This document shows, in pieces, positions 49,668 to 57,803 of a stretch of DNA of 58,345 nt. The translations under genes were made by a program, and so were the position numbers. The DNA is from Flavobacterium sp. HTF (GTDB lineage: Bacteria; Bacteroidota; Bacteroidia; Flavobacteriales; Flavobacteriaceae). The notes under the pieces were generated by a model, which was given only the letters and a program-made list of their open reading frames with translations, was not told the origin of the DNA and ran no database searches. Every line of letters starts with the position of its first letter. The first letter of the stretch is position 1. The stretch lies in assembly GCF_003105115.1 (NCBI RefSeq), contig NZ_QETH01000022.1, positions 1 to 58,345 on the forward strand. The letters are read 5' to 3'.

Positions 49668-50807
49668 ATGATCAACAAACGCCTTTTAATAAAAAACCTG
49701 CTTGCCCATAACGACGAGAGCAGTTTTTATGATAAAAAAAGACAGTTGAATCTGCATACCCGCGAAGGAAAAGGAAAATTTCTGAAACACATCTGCGCAT
49801 TGTCAAACTCAAATCCAACCAATAATTCGTATATCGTTGTTGGGGTAGAAGACCAGGATAACGAAATTGTGGGCGATGATTTCTTTGATGACAGCCGGAT
49901 TCAGAACCTGGTAAATGCTTTTTTAGAAAATCCGCCAAAAATCCAGTATGAAAATGTTCCGTTTCCGAATCTTCCAAAAGACAAAGTAATCGGACTCGTT
50001 ACTATAAAACCCAAAAATAAAGTCTCTTATTTTAAAAAAGGAATTCATACCATTCTCGCCAATAGTGTTTTTGTGAGACGCGGCAGTAATTCTATTCCCG
50101 TAGAAGGTGAATTTGAAAAGAATTATCAGAATACGGAAACCGTTATCGGAATTGAAAACAGTTCCCGAAACAGTATTCAGTATACACTCGACGGCGTTAT
50201 TGATTTTATGAATTTCCGGCACAAAGACATGTCGCCAAAATACCATGTTTTTAAAGAGTTATTTGTGATTTGCTGGGCTGGAGTTCCTAAAAAATCAAGA
50301 GATAAAACGTTCTTATCCCGTGTTGATATTGAATTAATCAATGAGCAGATTAAACTTTTTTATTCGGCTCAGGATGTAGTTACAATTGTATACGATGACG
50401 ATAGTTTTATAATAACAGAATATGTTCCGCTGGGACTCAATGATAAAACAAGTTATTATCCTCTGGAAGAGCAGACCATTCGGTTTTTTGATAACGGTTA
50501 TTATAAAATTGACCGTAAAATCCTTTTTCAGCCACCTGAATTTAATAAAAGGATGTTATTTCATATCTACAATTCAAATATAGCATTACTTCAGAAACTC
50601 CAAAAAGGGTTTGCACTTTCTGAACGTGAAATGACAGACTTAGAAAACCTTCCTTCTACTTTTATGATTTGTTATCTGAACGGATTTGATGATGCCAAAC
50701 AAAAATTAATAGATTCTAAATTGCTTTTAAAACCTTTCGGGCAGGTATATTTATCGTTTAAGGAAGCGTTGCGTATTTTGAGAAAAATGAAATATGATGT
50801 ACCGTAG
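49668..50807 (+). CDS. AlbA_2/Schlafen-type domain protein
   Basis: The first 140 residues match the AlbA_2 (Schlafen-like putative DNA/RNA-binding) domain: LIKNLLAHNDESSFYDKKRQL, then GKGKFLKHICALSNS and SYIVVGVEDQDNEIVGDDFF, ending VFVRRGSNSIPV. The remaining 240 residues are not recognised and contain no nuclease or ATPase motif. It lies alone between the SDR terminator and a convergent lipoprotein gene. Often such proteins are regulators or defence-associated, but nothing nearby supports that. Confidence 0.85.
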   Translation: MINKRLLIKNLLAHNDESSFYDKKRQLNLHTREGKGKFLKHICALSNSNPTNNSYIVVGVEDQDNEIVGDDFFDDSRIQNLVNAFLENPPKIQYENVPFPNLPKDKVIGLVTIKPKNKVSYFKKGIHTILANSVFVRRGSNSIPVEGEFEKNYQNTETVIGIENSSRNSIQYTLDGVIDFMNFRHKDMSPKYHVFKELFVICWAGVPKKSRDKTFLSRVDIELINEQIKLFYSAQDVVTIVYDDDSFIITEYVPLGLNDKTSYYPLEEQTIRFFDNGYYKIDRKILFQPPEFNKRMLFHIYNSNIALLQKLQKGFALSEREMTDLENLPSTFMICYLNGFDDAKQKLIDSKLLLKPFGQVYLSFKEALRILRKMKYDVP

Positions 50808-50840
50808 ACGCGCACTGCCGTGCTAAAGGTTAAACCGGAA

Positions 50841-51584
50841 TTATTGATACAATAAATAGCTGCTGATTTTCTCGTAAGGGAACAGAATTTCTTTCGGACC
50901 GTCAGCGTACGAAGCAGCTTCGTATGCGTTATAATACAAAAGCAGTCCTTCATCGGTATAAAAAATATTCTGCGGCAATTGAAATTTATCATTTTCAAAC
51001 ATTAACCCGGTTGCATTTATGTTTTCTTTTTCGGGAATTTCATATTTAATTCTGAATTCTTTTTCGACGAAAGCCTTGAATTCTTTTGGATTTTTGAAAA
51101 TCTGGTCGTTAAAAATTACTTTTCCTGTCTTCGGATCGAATAATAGCGAACGAAAACCCTGATAACCGTGAGCCCCTCCGGTAAAAGTATAATGGTCAAT
51201 TTTTATATTTAAAATCTGATCGGATTGAAATTCTATATTTCCAATAATTTTGGCTTCCCAGCCAAAAGTTTCACTCGGAAATTTTTTATGCATTTCTTCA
51301 TAAGAATCAATAAATGATGATGCCAATAGATCGTAATCAATAGATTTCAATGGTTTTTCTCCAAAATAAACAATATCTTTTATCACAGAAAAGATTTTTT
51401 TATTGATGCTGTCAGATGTAATCCCTTTTTGTTTTGCTATCGGGATATCAATAGAAATTTCCGGGCAATCTTTATTACAGCCTAAAGAGGTTTTTTTGTC
51501 AAATGTTTCATTTTCAAATGAAAGCTCTTTATTACAGCTTATACATGTCAAAAATAAAGAGACTAAAAATATATGTGGTTTCAT
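50841..51584 (-). CDS. DUF3298/DUF4163-type lipoprotein
   Basis: Lipoprotein signal MKPHIFLVSLFLTCISC with the lipobox Cys17. The mature part has the DUF4163 region (SIDIPIAKQKGITSDSINKK) and the RsiV-like DUF3298 region (YTFTGGAHGYQGFRSLLFDP then DQIFKNPKEFKAF). These folds occur in periplasmic or surface-exposed sensors and in the lysozyme-binding anti-sigma factor RsiV, but no sigma factor gene is next to this one. Function unknown. Confidence 0.88.
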   Translation of the reverse strand: MKPHIFLVSLFLTCISCNKELSFENETFDKKTSLGCNKDCPEISIDIPIAKQKGITSDSINKKIFSVIKDIVYFGEKPLKSIDYDLLASSFIDSYEEMHKKFPSETFGWEAKIIGNIEFQSDQILNIKIDHYTFTGGAHGYQGFRSLLFDPKTGKVIFNDQIFKNPKEFKAFVEKEFRIKYEIPEKENINATGLMFENDKFQLPQNIFYTDEGLLLYYNAYEAASYADGPKEILFPYEKISSYLLYQ

Positions 51585-51646
51585 GACTGAAAGTGTTAAT
51601 TATATTAAAAGATGAGGTATAAAGGCAGGAAAAATAAATTAAACGG

Positions 51647-51654
51647 TAAATTTG
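51647..51654 (+). promoter_or_regulatory. Promoter -7 box TAAATTTG for the trans-sulfuration gene
   Basis: Matches TAnnTTTG, 35 bases before the ATG at 51690; no clear -33. Confidence 0.4.
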
Positions 51655-51689
51655 TAATCTAAAATTACGATTTTTAAAATATAAACAAT

Positions 51690-52832
51690 ATGAAATTCGA
51701 TACAAAAGTAATACATGGCGGTCAGCATCATGATCCAACTACAGGGGCGGTTATGCCTCCGGTATATCAAACTTCTACATATATTCAGACAAGTCCGGGG
51801 AAGCCTTTGGGTGATTATGAATATAGCCGTGCTTCAAATCCTACGCGTACAGCGTTAGAAAATGCTTTAGCAAGTATTGAAAATGGTACCCGCGGATTAG
51901 CTTTTTCATCTGGTCTGGCAGCAACAGATTGTATCCTGAGATCTTTTAAAGCAGGAGACGAAGTAATTGCAATGGACGATTTATACGGCGGAACATACAG
52001 AATGTTTTCAAGAGTTTATAAAGATTCAGGAATTAAATTTCATTTTGTTGATATGACAGATATCGCTAAACTGAAATCATTAATTAATGAAAATACAAAA
52101 TTAATCTGGGTTGAAACTCCAACAAACCCATTAATGAAACTGGCCGATATACAGGAAATTGCAAAAATTACCAAAGAGAAAAAAATCTGGTTTGCTGTAG
52201 ATAATACTTTTGCTACACCTTATCTACAAAAACCTTTGGATCTGGGTGCAGACATTGTAATGCATTCTGCTACAAAATATTTAGGAGGGCATTCTGATGT
52301 TATTGCAGGAGCTTTGATCGTAAAAGACGAGGCTTTGGGAGAACAATTACATTTTCAGCAGTTTGCAACCGGTGCAACACTTGGACCAATGGATAGTTTT
52401 TTGGTTTTGAGAGGAATTAAAACGCTTTCTTTAAGAGTTCAGAGACATTGTGAAAACGGAGAAAAAATTGTGGAGTATTTAAGTAACCACCCTAAAATAA
52501 AAACAATTTATTATCCTGGATTGCCAAATCATCCTTTTCATGAAATTGCAAAAAAACAAATGAAAGCTTTTGGAGGAATGGTGTCTTTCACTTTTACTTC
52601 AGGTAAAAAGGAAGACGCAATTGCTTTTTTAGAAAAGCTAAAAGTTTTTACTTTGGCAGAATCATTAGGAGGAGTAGAGTCTCTGGCGAATCATCCTGCT
52701 TTAATGACGCACGCGTCTATTCCGGCAGATAAAAGAGCCGAAGTGGGTATCACAGATGACTTAGTTCGCTTAAGTGTTGGTATTGAAGATGCAGAAGATT
52801 TAATAGCCGATTTAGAACAGGCACTGGCATAA
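51690..52832 (+). CDS. Trans-sulfuration PLP enzyme (cystathionine gamma-synthase or beta-lyase)
   Basis: Cys/Met metabolism PLP enzyme of 380 residues. The cofactor lysine lies in MHSATKYLGGHSD (Lys near 198), the phosphate-binding block in GLAFSSGLAATD and the Tyr in YEYSRASNPTR near 46-56. The C-terminal block LAESLGGVESLANHPALMTH near 314-333 is typical. Synthase and lyase are not separable by eye. No SAM riboswitch structure is seen in the 105-base leader. Ends at a strong terminator. Confidence 0.93.
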   Translation: MKFDTKVIHGGQHHDPTTGAVMPPVYQTSTYIQTSPGKPLGDYEYSRASNPTRTALENALASIENGTRGLAFSSGLAATDCILRSFKAGDEVIAMDDLYGGTYRMFSRVYKDSGIKFHFVDMTDIAKLKSLINENTKLIWVETPTNPLMKLADIQEIAKITKEKKIWFAVDNTFATPYLQKPLDLGADIVMHSATKYLGGHSDVIAGALIVKDEALGEQLHFQQFATGATLGPMDSFLVLRGIKTLSLRVQRHCENGEKIVEYLSNHPKIKTIYYPGLPNHPFHEIAKKQMKAFGGMVSFTFTSGKKEDAIAFLEKLKVFTLAESLGGVESLANHPALMTHASIPADKRAEVGITDDLVRLSVGIEDAEDLIADLEQALA

Positions 52833-52838
52833 AAAAAT

Positions 52839-52869
52839 AAAACCCCAATTCGAAAGAATTGGGGTTTTT
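52839..52869. terminator. Bidirectional terminator
   Basis: AAAACCCCAATTC and GAATTGGGGTTTT, perfect stem with a 4-base loop. Confidence 0.93.
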
Positions 52870-52890
52870 AATTATATGTAAACTATAAAT

Positions 52891-53679
52891 CTAGAATTCA
52901 AGGTAAAATATGTAACCAACGTTTAATAAAACTTGTGAATCATTTGATTTATTTTCTTTATAAATATCTTTATTGATATTAATACCATCAATCCAGTCAG
53001 AAGCAAATCCCTGATAACGGACATCAAGCATTAAATCACTCATTTTTGTTAATTTATAATGTACTCCTACACCAGTTACGACTGATAAAACCAAACCATG
53101 TTCTGTAGAAAATCCGTATCTATGTCCGTCAGAAGGGGTTAAGTACTTAAAGTAGGTATGGTCAGAAATTCCTAAAGGCCCCAAAGAGGATCCCACTTTT
53201 GTTGAATAATAACTTGCCTGAAATCCTAAACTTAAATAAGGACTAAAACTGCCTACACTGTTTTCGAAGTCATGTATTTTTATGAATGAAAATTCTAACT
53301 GCGATCCAACGTTTACTAAAGTTGTACTCCCTTTCATTCCCAAAAGTTGAAGTGTAGATAACTTAGGGGGATTTCTGTCGACGTACATTCCGTAATGCTT
53401 AAATTCCGTTTTATTAAATGATAATTCAGATCTTACTTTAAAATGTTCAGAAAAAAAACGGTCGCGGTTGTTATTTGCAGAAAAGTTAATAAAGTGAACA
53501 ACTCCGGCACCAAATCCTTTGTTTCCAATATTGGTTTCGAAATCGTGTCTTTCGCCGTAATCAGATTGAAAAACAGACGGGCCGAATATTATTCCTACTT
53601 CGTGTGCAATAGATTGGGCACTTGTAGTTGTTGAGATTCCGAACAAGGCGAATAATGTGAGTACTATAGGTTTAAACAT
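52891..53679 (-). CDS. Outer-membrane beta-barrel-like protein beside gdhA
   Basis: A signal peptide (ending STTTSAQ) precedes about 240 residues of alternating beta-strand sequence, ending in a C-terminal Phe (FYLEF) as in outer-membrane barrels. The opening SIAHEVGIIFGPSVFQSDYG is one I recall as the THC0290_0291-type family that lies beside glutamate dehydrogenase in Flavobacteriia and is often mislabelled as glutamate dehydrogenase. No enzymatic motif exists. Its promoter is divergent from gdhA within a shared 324-base region. Confidence 0.8.
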   Translation of the reverse strand: MFKPIVLTLFALFGISTTTSAQSIAHEVGIIFGPSVFQSDYGERHDFETNIGNKGFGAGVVHFINFSANNNRDRFFSEHFKVRSELSFNKTEFKHYGMYVDRNPPKLSTLQLLGMKGSTTLVNVGSQLEFSFIKIHDFENSVGSFSPYLSLGFQASYYSTKVGSSLGPLGISDHTYFKYLTPSDGHRYGFSTEHGLVLSVVTGVGVHYKLTKMSDLMLDVRYQGFASDWIDGININKDIYKENKSNDSQVLLNVGYIFYLEF

Positions 53680-53702
53680 GAGTTTGGGCTTTCAAATCTT
53701 GG

Positions 53703-53731
53703 CAAATATATAAAAAACATATACGATTCAA
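53703..53731 (-). promoter_or_regulatory. Promoter of the outer-membrane protein gene
   Basis: On the minus strand TTG, 18-base spacer, TATATTTG: a full consensus match, 24 bases before the ATG. Confidence 0.75.
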
Positions 53732-53905
53732 AATTTAAAATTAACGTATTAGAAAATAAGTATCAAAATACTTAATTTGTTAACTTTAATTCGGTTGTTT
53801 AGATGTAATTTCAGAAGTGTAAAATACTATTTTTCCGATTGTTTGAAAAATATACAAATCGGTCAGGAAAACGAAAAAAAATAACATTCCGATATCATTT
53901 TAGCA

Positions 53906-53913
53906 TATCTTTG
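53906..53913 (+). promoter_or_regulatory. gdhA -7 box TATCTTTG
   Basis: Matches TAnnTTTG; start expected near 53920, leaving a leader of about 85 bases before the ATG at 54004. Confidence 0.6.
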
Positions 53914-53924
53914 TGTGTCAAAAC

Positions 53925-53936
53925 GAAAACGTTTTC
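53925..53936. promoter_or_regulatory. Perfect palindrome GAAAACGTTTTC, LacI-type operator candidate for gdhA
   Basis: Perfect 12-base palindrome with central CG, the form bound by LacI-family repressors. It lies just past the expected gdhA start site, where binding would block transcription. Confidence 0.5.
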
Positions 53937-54003
53937 TTAAACGTATTTTCTGAGTTTATAAGAGTGAAAATAAAATAATTTACTAGAATAATTTATTTAA
54001 AAA

Positions 54004-55347
54004 ATGGAACAAAAAATAAATGAATTTATGGCTCTTGTTGAGTCAAAAAATCCAAACGAGCCAGAATTTCTTCAAGCCGTTAGAGAATTTGCAGAAACGG
54101 TGATTCCATTTATTGCCGAGAGAAAAAAGTATGATGGAAAAAACTTACTTCTTAGAATTGCTGAGCCGGAACGTTCAATAATTTTCAGAGTTCCATGGGT
54201 AGATGATAAAGGAGAAATAATTGTAAACAGAGGTTTTAGAATTCAAATGAACTCTGCAATAGGCCCTTACAAAGGCGGAATCAGGTTTCACCATACAGTA
54301 AATTTATCTGTATTGAAATTTTTAGCTTTTGAACAGGTTTTTAAAAATAGTTTGACAACACTTCCTATGGGAGGTGGAAAAGGAGGTTCTGATTTTGATC
54401 CTGAAGGGAAATCTGATGCTGAAATTATGCGTTTCTGCCAGTCATTCATGACCGAATTATGCCGCCATATCGGACCAGACTTAGACGTACCTGCCGGAGA
54501 TATCGGTGTTGGTGCCAGAGAAATTGGTTATTTATTTGGTCAGTACAAAAGAATCAGAAATGAATTTACAGGAGTTTTAACCGGTAAAGGTTTGGCTTAC
54601 GGAGGTTCATTAATACGTCCTGAAGCTACAGGATACGGAGTTGTATATTTTACAGATCAAATGTTGCGTACAATCGGACATGATATTAAAGGTAAAAGAG
54701 TTGCCATTTCCGGATTTGGAAACGTTGCCTGGGGTGTTGCTTTAAAAATCAACGAACTTGGCGGTAAAGTAGTTACTATTTCTGGACCTGACGGATATAT
54801 TTATGACGAAGAAGGAATTTCTGGTGAGAAAATCGATTATATGGTCGAAATGAGAGCTACCGGAGATAACAGAGCAGAAAGATATTTAGAGAAATATCCA
54901 AATGCTGTTTTTCATAAAGGAAAAAGCCCTTGGGAAGTAAAAGTTGATATTGCTATACCATGTGCTACTCAAAATGAATTAAACGGAGAAGATGCTAAAA
55001 AACTAATTGATAATGGTGTATTGTGTGTAACTGAAGCTGCAAATATGCCTTCTACATTAGATGCAATTAAACTTTTCTTAGATAATAAAGTATTATTTGC
55101 TCCCGGAAAAGCGGCCAATGCCGGAGGGGTTGCAGCATCCGGATTAGAAATGACCCAAAACTCAATCCGTCTTAACTGGACAAGTGAAGAAGTAGACTTG
55201 AGATTAAAGGATATCATGGTTGGAATTCACAACCAATGTAAAAAATACGGTGCAGATGAAGATGGATATGTAAACTACGTTAAAGGTGCAAACATCGCCG
55301 GATTCGTTAAAGTTGCAGACGCCATGCTCGCTCAGGGTGTAGTGTAA
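54004..55347 (+). CDS. gdhA: Glutamate dehydrogenase (NADP-type)
   Basis: Assimilates ammonia into glutamate from 2-oxoglutarate. Substrate blocks: GPYKGGIRFHHTVN near 96-109, and LPMGGGKGGSDFDP near 120-133 with the catalytic Lys. The Asp block is DVPAGDIGVGAREIGY near 161-176. The coenzyme domain has ISGFGNVAWG near 236-245, and CATQNELNGEDA and NAGGVAASGLEM complete the picture. Length of 447 is that of hexameric NADP-dependent enzymes. Followed by its own terminator. Confidence 0.97.
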   Translation: MEQKINEFMALVESKNPNEPEFLQAVREFAETVIPFIAERKKYDGKNLLLRIAEPERSIIFRVPWVDDKGEIIVNRGFRIQMNSAIGPYKGGIRFHHTVNLSVLKFLAFEQVFKNSLTTLPMGGGKGGSDFDPEGKSDAEIMRFCQSFMTELCRHIGPDLDVPAGDIGVGAREIGYLFGQYKRIRNEFTGVLTGKGLAYGGSLIRPEATGYGVVYFTDQMLRTIGHDIKGKRVAISGFGNVAWGVALKINELGGKVVTISGPDGYIYDEEGISGEKIDYMVEMRATGDNRAERYLEKYPNAVFHKGKSPWEVKVDIAIPCATQNELNGEDAKKLIDNGVLCVTEAANMPSTLDAIKLFLDNKVLFAPGKAANAGGVAASGLEMTQNSIRLNWTSEEVDLRLKDIMVGIHNQCKKYGADEDGYVNYVKGANIAGFVKVADAMLAQGVV

Positions 55348-55363
55348 TTTTTGCAAAAAAATA

Positions 55364-55403
55364 AAGAAAGCCTTCATTCATCCCGAATAGAAGGCTTTTT
55401 TAT
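55364..55403. terminator. Terminator after gdhA
   Basis: AAAGCCTTC and GAAGGCTTT, perfect stem with a 14-base loop, T-run on the right. Confidence 0.85.
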
Positions 55404-55482
55404 TTTATGCAATGAAGGAAAGAAGAGAATTTTATCCAATTATTTATTTAAGAGAACAAAATTCAAATACTGGCGTTTGTAG

Positions 55483-55490
55483 TATATTTG
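55483..55490 (+). promoter_or_regulatory. porZ -7 box TATATTTG
   Basis: Matches TAnnTTTG and lies 20 bases before the ATG at 55511. A start at 55412 would lie upstream of this box, which supports the later start. Confidence 0.55.
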
Positions 55491-55510
55491 TCTATCTGAA
55501 CATATTTATA

Positions 55511-57781
55511 ATGAAGAAAGGATTTTTCTATATTTTGTTTTTATTGCTCGCGCAATTGAGTTTTGCTCAGAATGCACTGTCCTGGCAGGGATATTTTTCT
55601 TTTAATGAAATAAAAGATATTTCAGAAAGCTCAACAACCGTTTTTGCCGCTTCAGAAAACGCATTGTTTTCTAAAAATACAGCTACCAATATCTTAAAAA
55701 CAACTACCACTATTGATGGTCTTTCGGGGCAAACCATTTCTGCACTTTATTATAGCGAAAAATCTAAAAAAACCTTAGTTGGGTATGAGAACGGTTTATT
55801 AATAATTATTAATGAAAGCGATGGAAGTATTGTAAAAAAAGTAGATATCATTAACAAACAGTTAGCGCCAAATCTCAAGAAAATCAATCATTTTATGGAG
55901 TATAACGATTTAGTTTATGTCTCTTGTGATTTTGGAATCGTGCAGTTTAATTTAAAAACAGCACAATTTGGCGATACTTATTTTATAGGTGATAACGGAG
56001 CAGAAATAAGTATAAAACAAACCGCTTTTTTTAACGGATTTATTTACGCTGCAACTTCAGGCGGAATCAGAAAAGCAGATATTGCCAATGCCAATTTAGT
56101 TGACTTCAGTCAATGGAGTTTGGTAAATTCGGGCGACTGGTCAAGTGTTGAAACATTAGGTGCAGAATTAATAGCTATAAATTCCTCCGGTTATATTCAT
56201 CGGTATAATTCAAATGTATTTATTGGTCTTATACAGCTTCCGCAGCCTTCAACAGACATGCGCGCAAGAAATAACAATTTGATTGTGACCACGCCAAATA
56301 CCATTTTTATCTATAATAATCAGATGATTCTAAACCGTCAGATTAGTAATACTCAGGTTTTGGATGATAAACTGAGTTTTACAGCTGCAACTGCGATTGG
56401 TGATTTGATTTTTATCGGAACAAAGGAAAACGGAATGTTTTCTTCAGGTCTTGCATCAGTTTCAACGTTTGAGAACAGTACGCCGGCCGGACCTTTAAGA
56501 AATAGTGTTTTTGCACTTCAGGCTACCACAAATTCACTTTGGACTGTTTTTGGAGACTATTCAGGAGTTTATAATCCATACCCGAAAGACAATTACGGAA
56601 TAAGTAAATTTAGTCAGTCACAATGGACAAATATTCCTTACGAAGAAGTTTTGGGCGCAAAATCATTAGTCCGTATTGCTGTAGATCCTAATAATCAAAA
56701 TAAAGTGTATATAGGTTCTTACGATGCGGGGTTACTAAAAGTAGAAAATGACGTTCCAACTTTGCTTTATGGTACAGAAAATAGTCCATTAGATGCAGTT
56801 CCGAATACAAACGATGTTTGGGTAAACGGAACCGTATTTGATAATGCCGGAAATTTATGGATGAATAATAGTTTGGTGGATAACGCTTTAAAAGTGCTTA
56901 AGCCAAATGGAGACTGGCAGGTTTATCCCACAAAGTCAATAATAATGAATATACCAAGCTGTCCTTTCGGAAGAATGTCTATTGATAAGAATGGAACAAA
57001 ATGGATGGCAACTTTTAATAATGGAATAGTTGGGTTTAATGAAAAGGGAAATGTGTTAAAGAAAATCACAATGGGTGCAGATGCGGGTAACCTTCCTTCT
57101 GTAGATGCGCGTGTGGCAACGCCTGACAATAACAATCAGCTTTGGATTGGGACCACAAAAGGCTTAAGGGTTTTGTCAAATGTCAATAGTTTTCAGACCG
57201 ATAGCCAACCGACAACAAAATCAATTATTATTGTTGAAGACGGTCTGGCCCAGGAATTAATGTATGAACAATTTATTACAGATATTGTCGTAGACGGAGC
57301 CAATAACAAATGGATTGCAACTGCAGATTCAGGAGTGTTTTTAGTATCTCCCGATGGACAGCAAACCAAATATCATTTTACCATAAACAATTCACCATTG
57401 CCAAGTAATACTATAAATGACATTGACATTAATAGTGCAACAGGAGAAGTTTTTATTGCGACAGACAAAGGATTGATTTCATTCAAAGGAGCCTCTACTG
57501 CTGCAAATGATGATCTGAATAATGTATATGTGTATCCAAATCCGCTACGTCCTAATTATGGAGGAACTGTAAAAGTGGCCGGTTTAATAGATAAGGCAAA
57601 CATAAAAATTACAGATATAGAAGGAAATCTTGTTTATGAAACGACTTCGCAGGGCGGAACAATAGAATGGGATACAACAGCTTTTGGGAAATACAAAGTA
57701 GCATCGGGAGTTTATATGATTTTTATTTCTGCTCAGGATGGAGGCGAAACAAAAGTTAAGAAAGTAATGATTGTCAGGTAA
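55511..57781 (+). CDS. porZ: Type IX secretion system component PorZ
   Basis: Chosen start (MKKGFFYILFLLLAQLSFAQ) gives a signal peptide; the ATG at 55412 adds 33 residues and precedes the promoter. The body is two beta-propellers: repeated units such as TVFAASENALFSKNT, GFIYAATSGGIRKAD, NKVYIGSYDAGLLKVEN, NQLWIGTTKGLRVLSN and NKWIATADSGVFLVSP. The last 80 residues are a type IX sorting-like domain (VYVYPNPLRPNYGGTVKV, ending VKKVMIVR). This layout matches PorZ of the surface attachment complex, which delivers A-LPS to the sortase PorU in Porphyromonas gingivalis. The next gene is an acyltransferase. Confidence 0.88.
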   Translation: MKKGFFYILFLLLAQLSFAQNALSWQGYFSFNEIKDISESSTTVFAASENALFSKNTATNILKTTTTIDGLSGQTISALYYSEKSKKTLVGYENGLLIIINESDGSIVKKVDIINKQLAPNLKKINHFMEYNDLVYVSCDFGIVQFNLKTAQFGDTYFIGDNGAEISIKQTAFFNGFIYAATSGGIRKADIANANLVDFSQWSLVNSGDWSSVETLGAELIAINSSGYIHRYNSNVFIGLIQLPQPSTDMRARNNNLIVTTPNTIFIYNNQMILNRQISNTQVLDDKLSFTAATAIGDLIFIGTKENGMFSSGLASVSTFENSTPAGPLRNSVFALQATTNSLWTVFGDYSGVYNPYPKDNYGISKFSQSQWTNIPYEEVLGAKSLVRIAVDPNNQNKVYIGSYDAGLLKVENDVPTLLYGTENSPLDAVPNTNDVWVNGTVFDNAGNLWMNNSLVDNALKVLKPNGDWQVYPTKSIIMNIPSCPFGRMSIDKNGTKWMATFNNGIVGFNEKGNVLKKITMGADAGNLPSVDARVATPDNNNQLWIGTTKGLRVLSNVNSFQTDSQPTTKSIIIVEDGLAQELMYEQFITDIVVDGANNKWIATADSGVFLVSPDGQQTKYHFTINNSPLPSNTINDIDINSATGEVFIATDKGLISFKGASTAANDDLNNVYVYPNPLRPNYGGTVKVAGLIDKANIKITDIEGNLVYETTSQGGTIEWDTTAFGKYKVASGVYMIFISAQDGGETKVKKVMIVR

Positions 57782-57803
57782 TACAATGCTTATCCGTTCA
57801 ACT

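Larger units (their letters stand above)
53680..54003. other. Shared regulatory region of the outer-membrane protein gene and gdhA
   Basis: 324 bases without a gene. It contains the minus-strand promoter at 53703-53731, the gdhA -7 box TATCTTTG at 53906-53913 and the palindrome GAAAACGTTTTC at 53925-53936. The middle shows nothing recognisable. Confidence 0.7.

Noticed and set aside
49668..50807. AlbA_2 protein as part of a defence island
   Set aside because: Neighbours are housekeeping enzymes and a lipoprotein; nothing nearby resembles a nuclease, methylase or toxin.
51585..51689. SAM riboswitch before the trans-sulfuration gene
   Set aside because: The 105-base leader shows no paired structure or conserved core that would support it.
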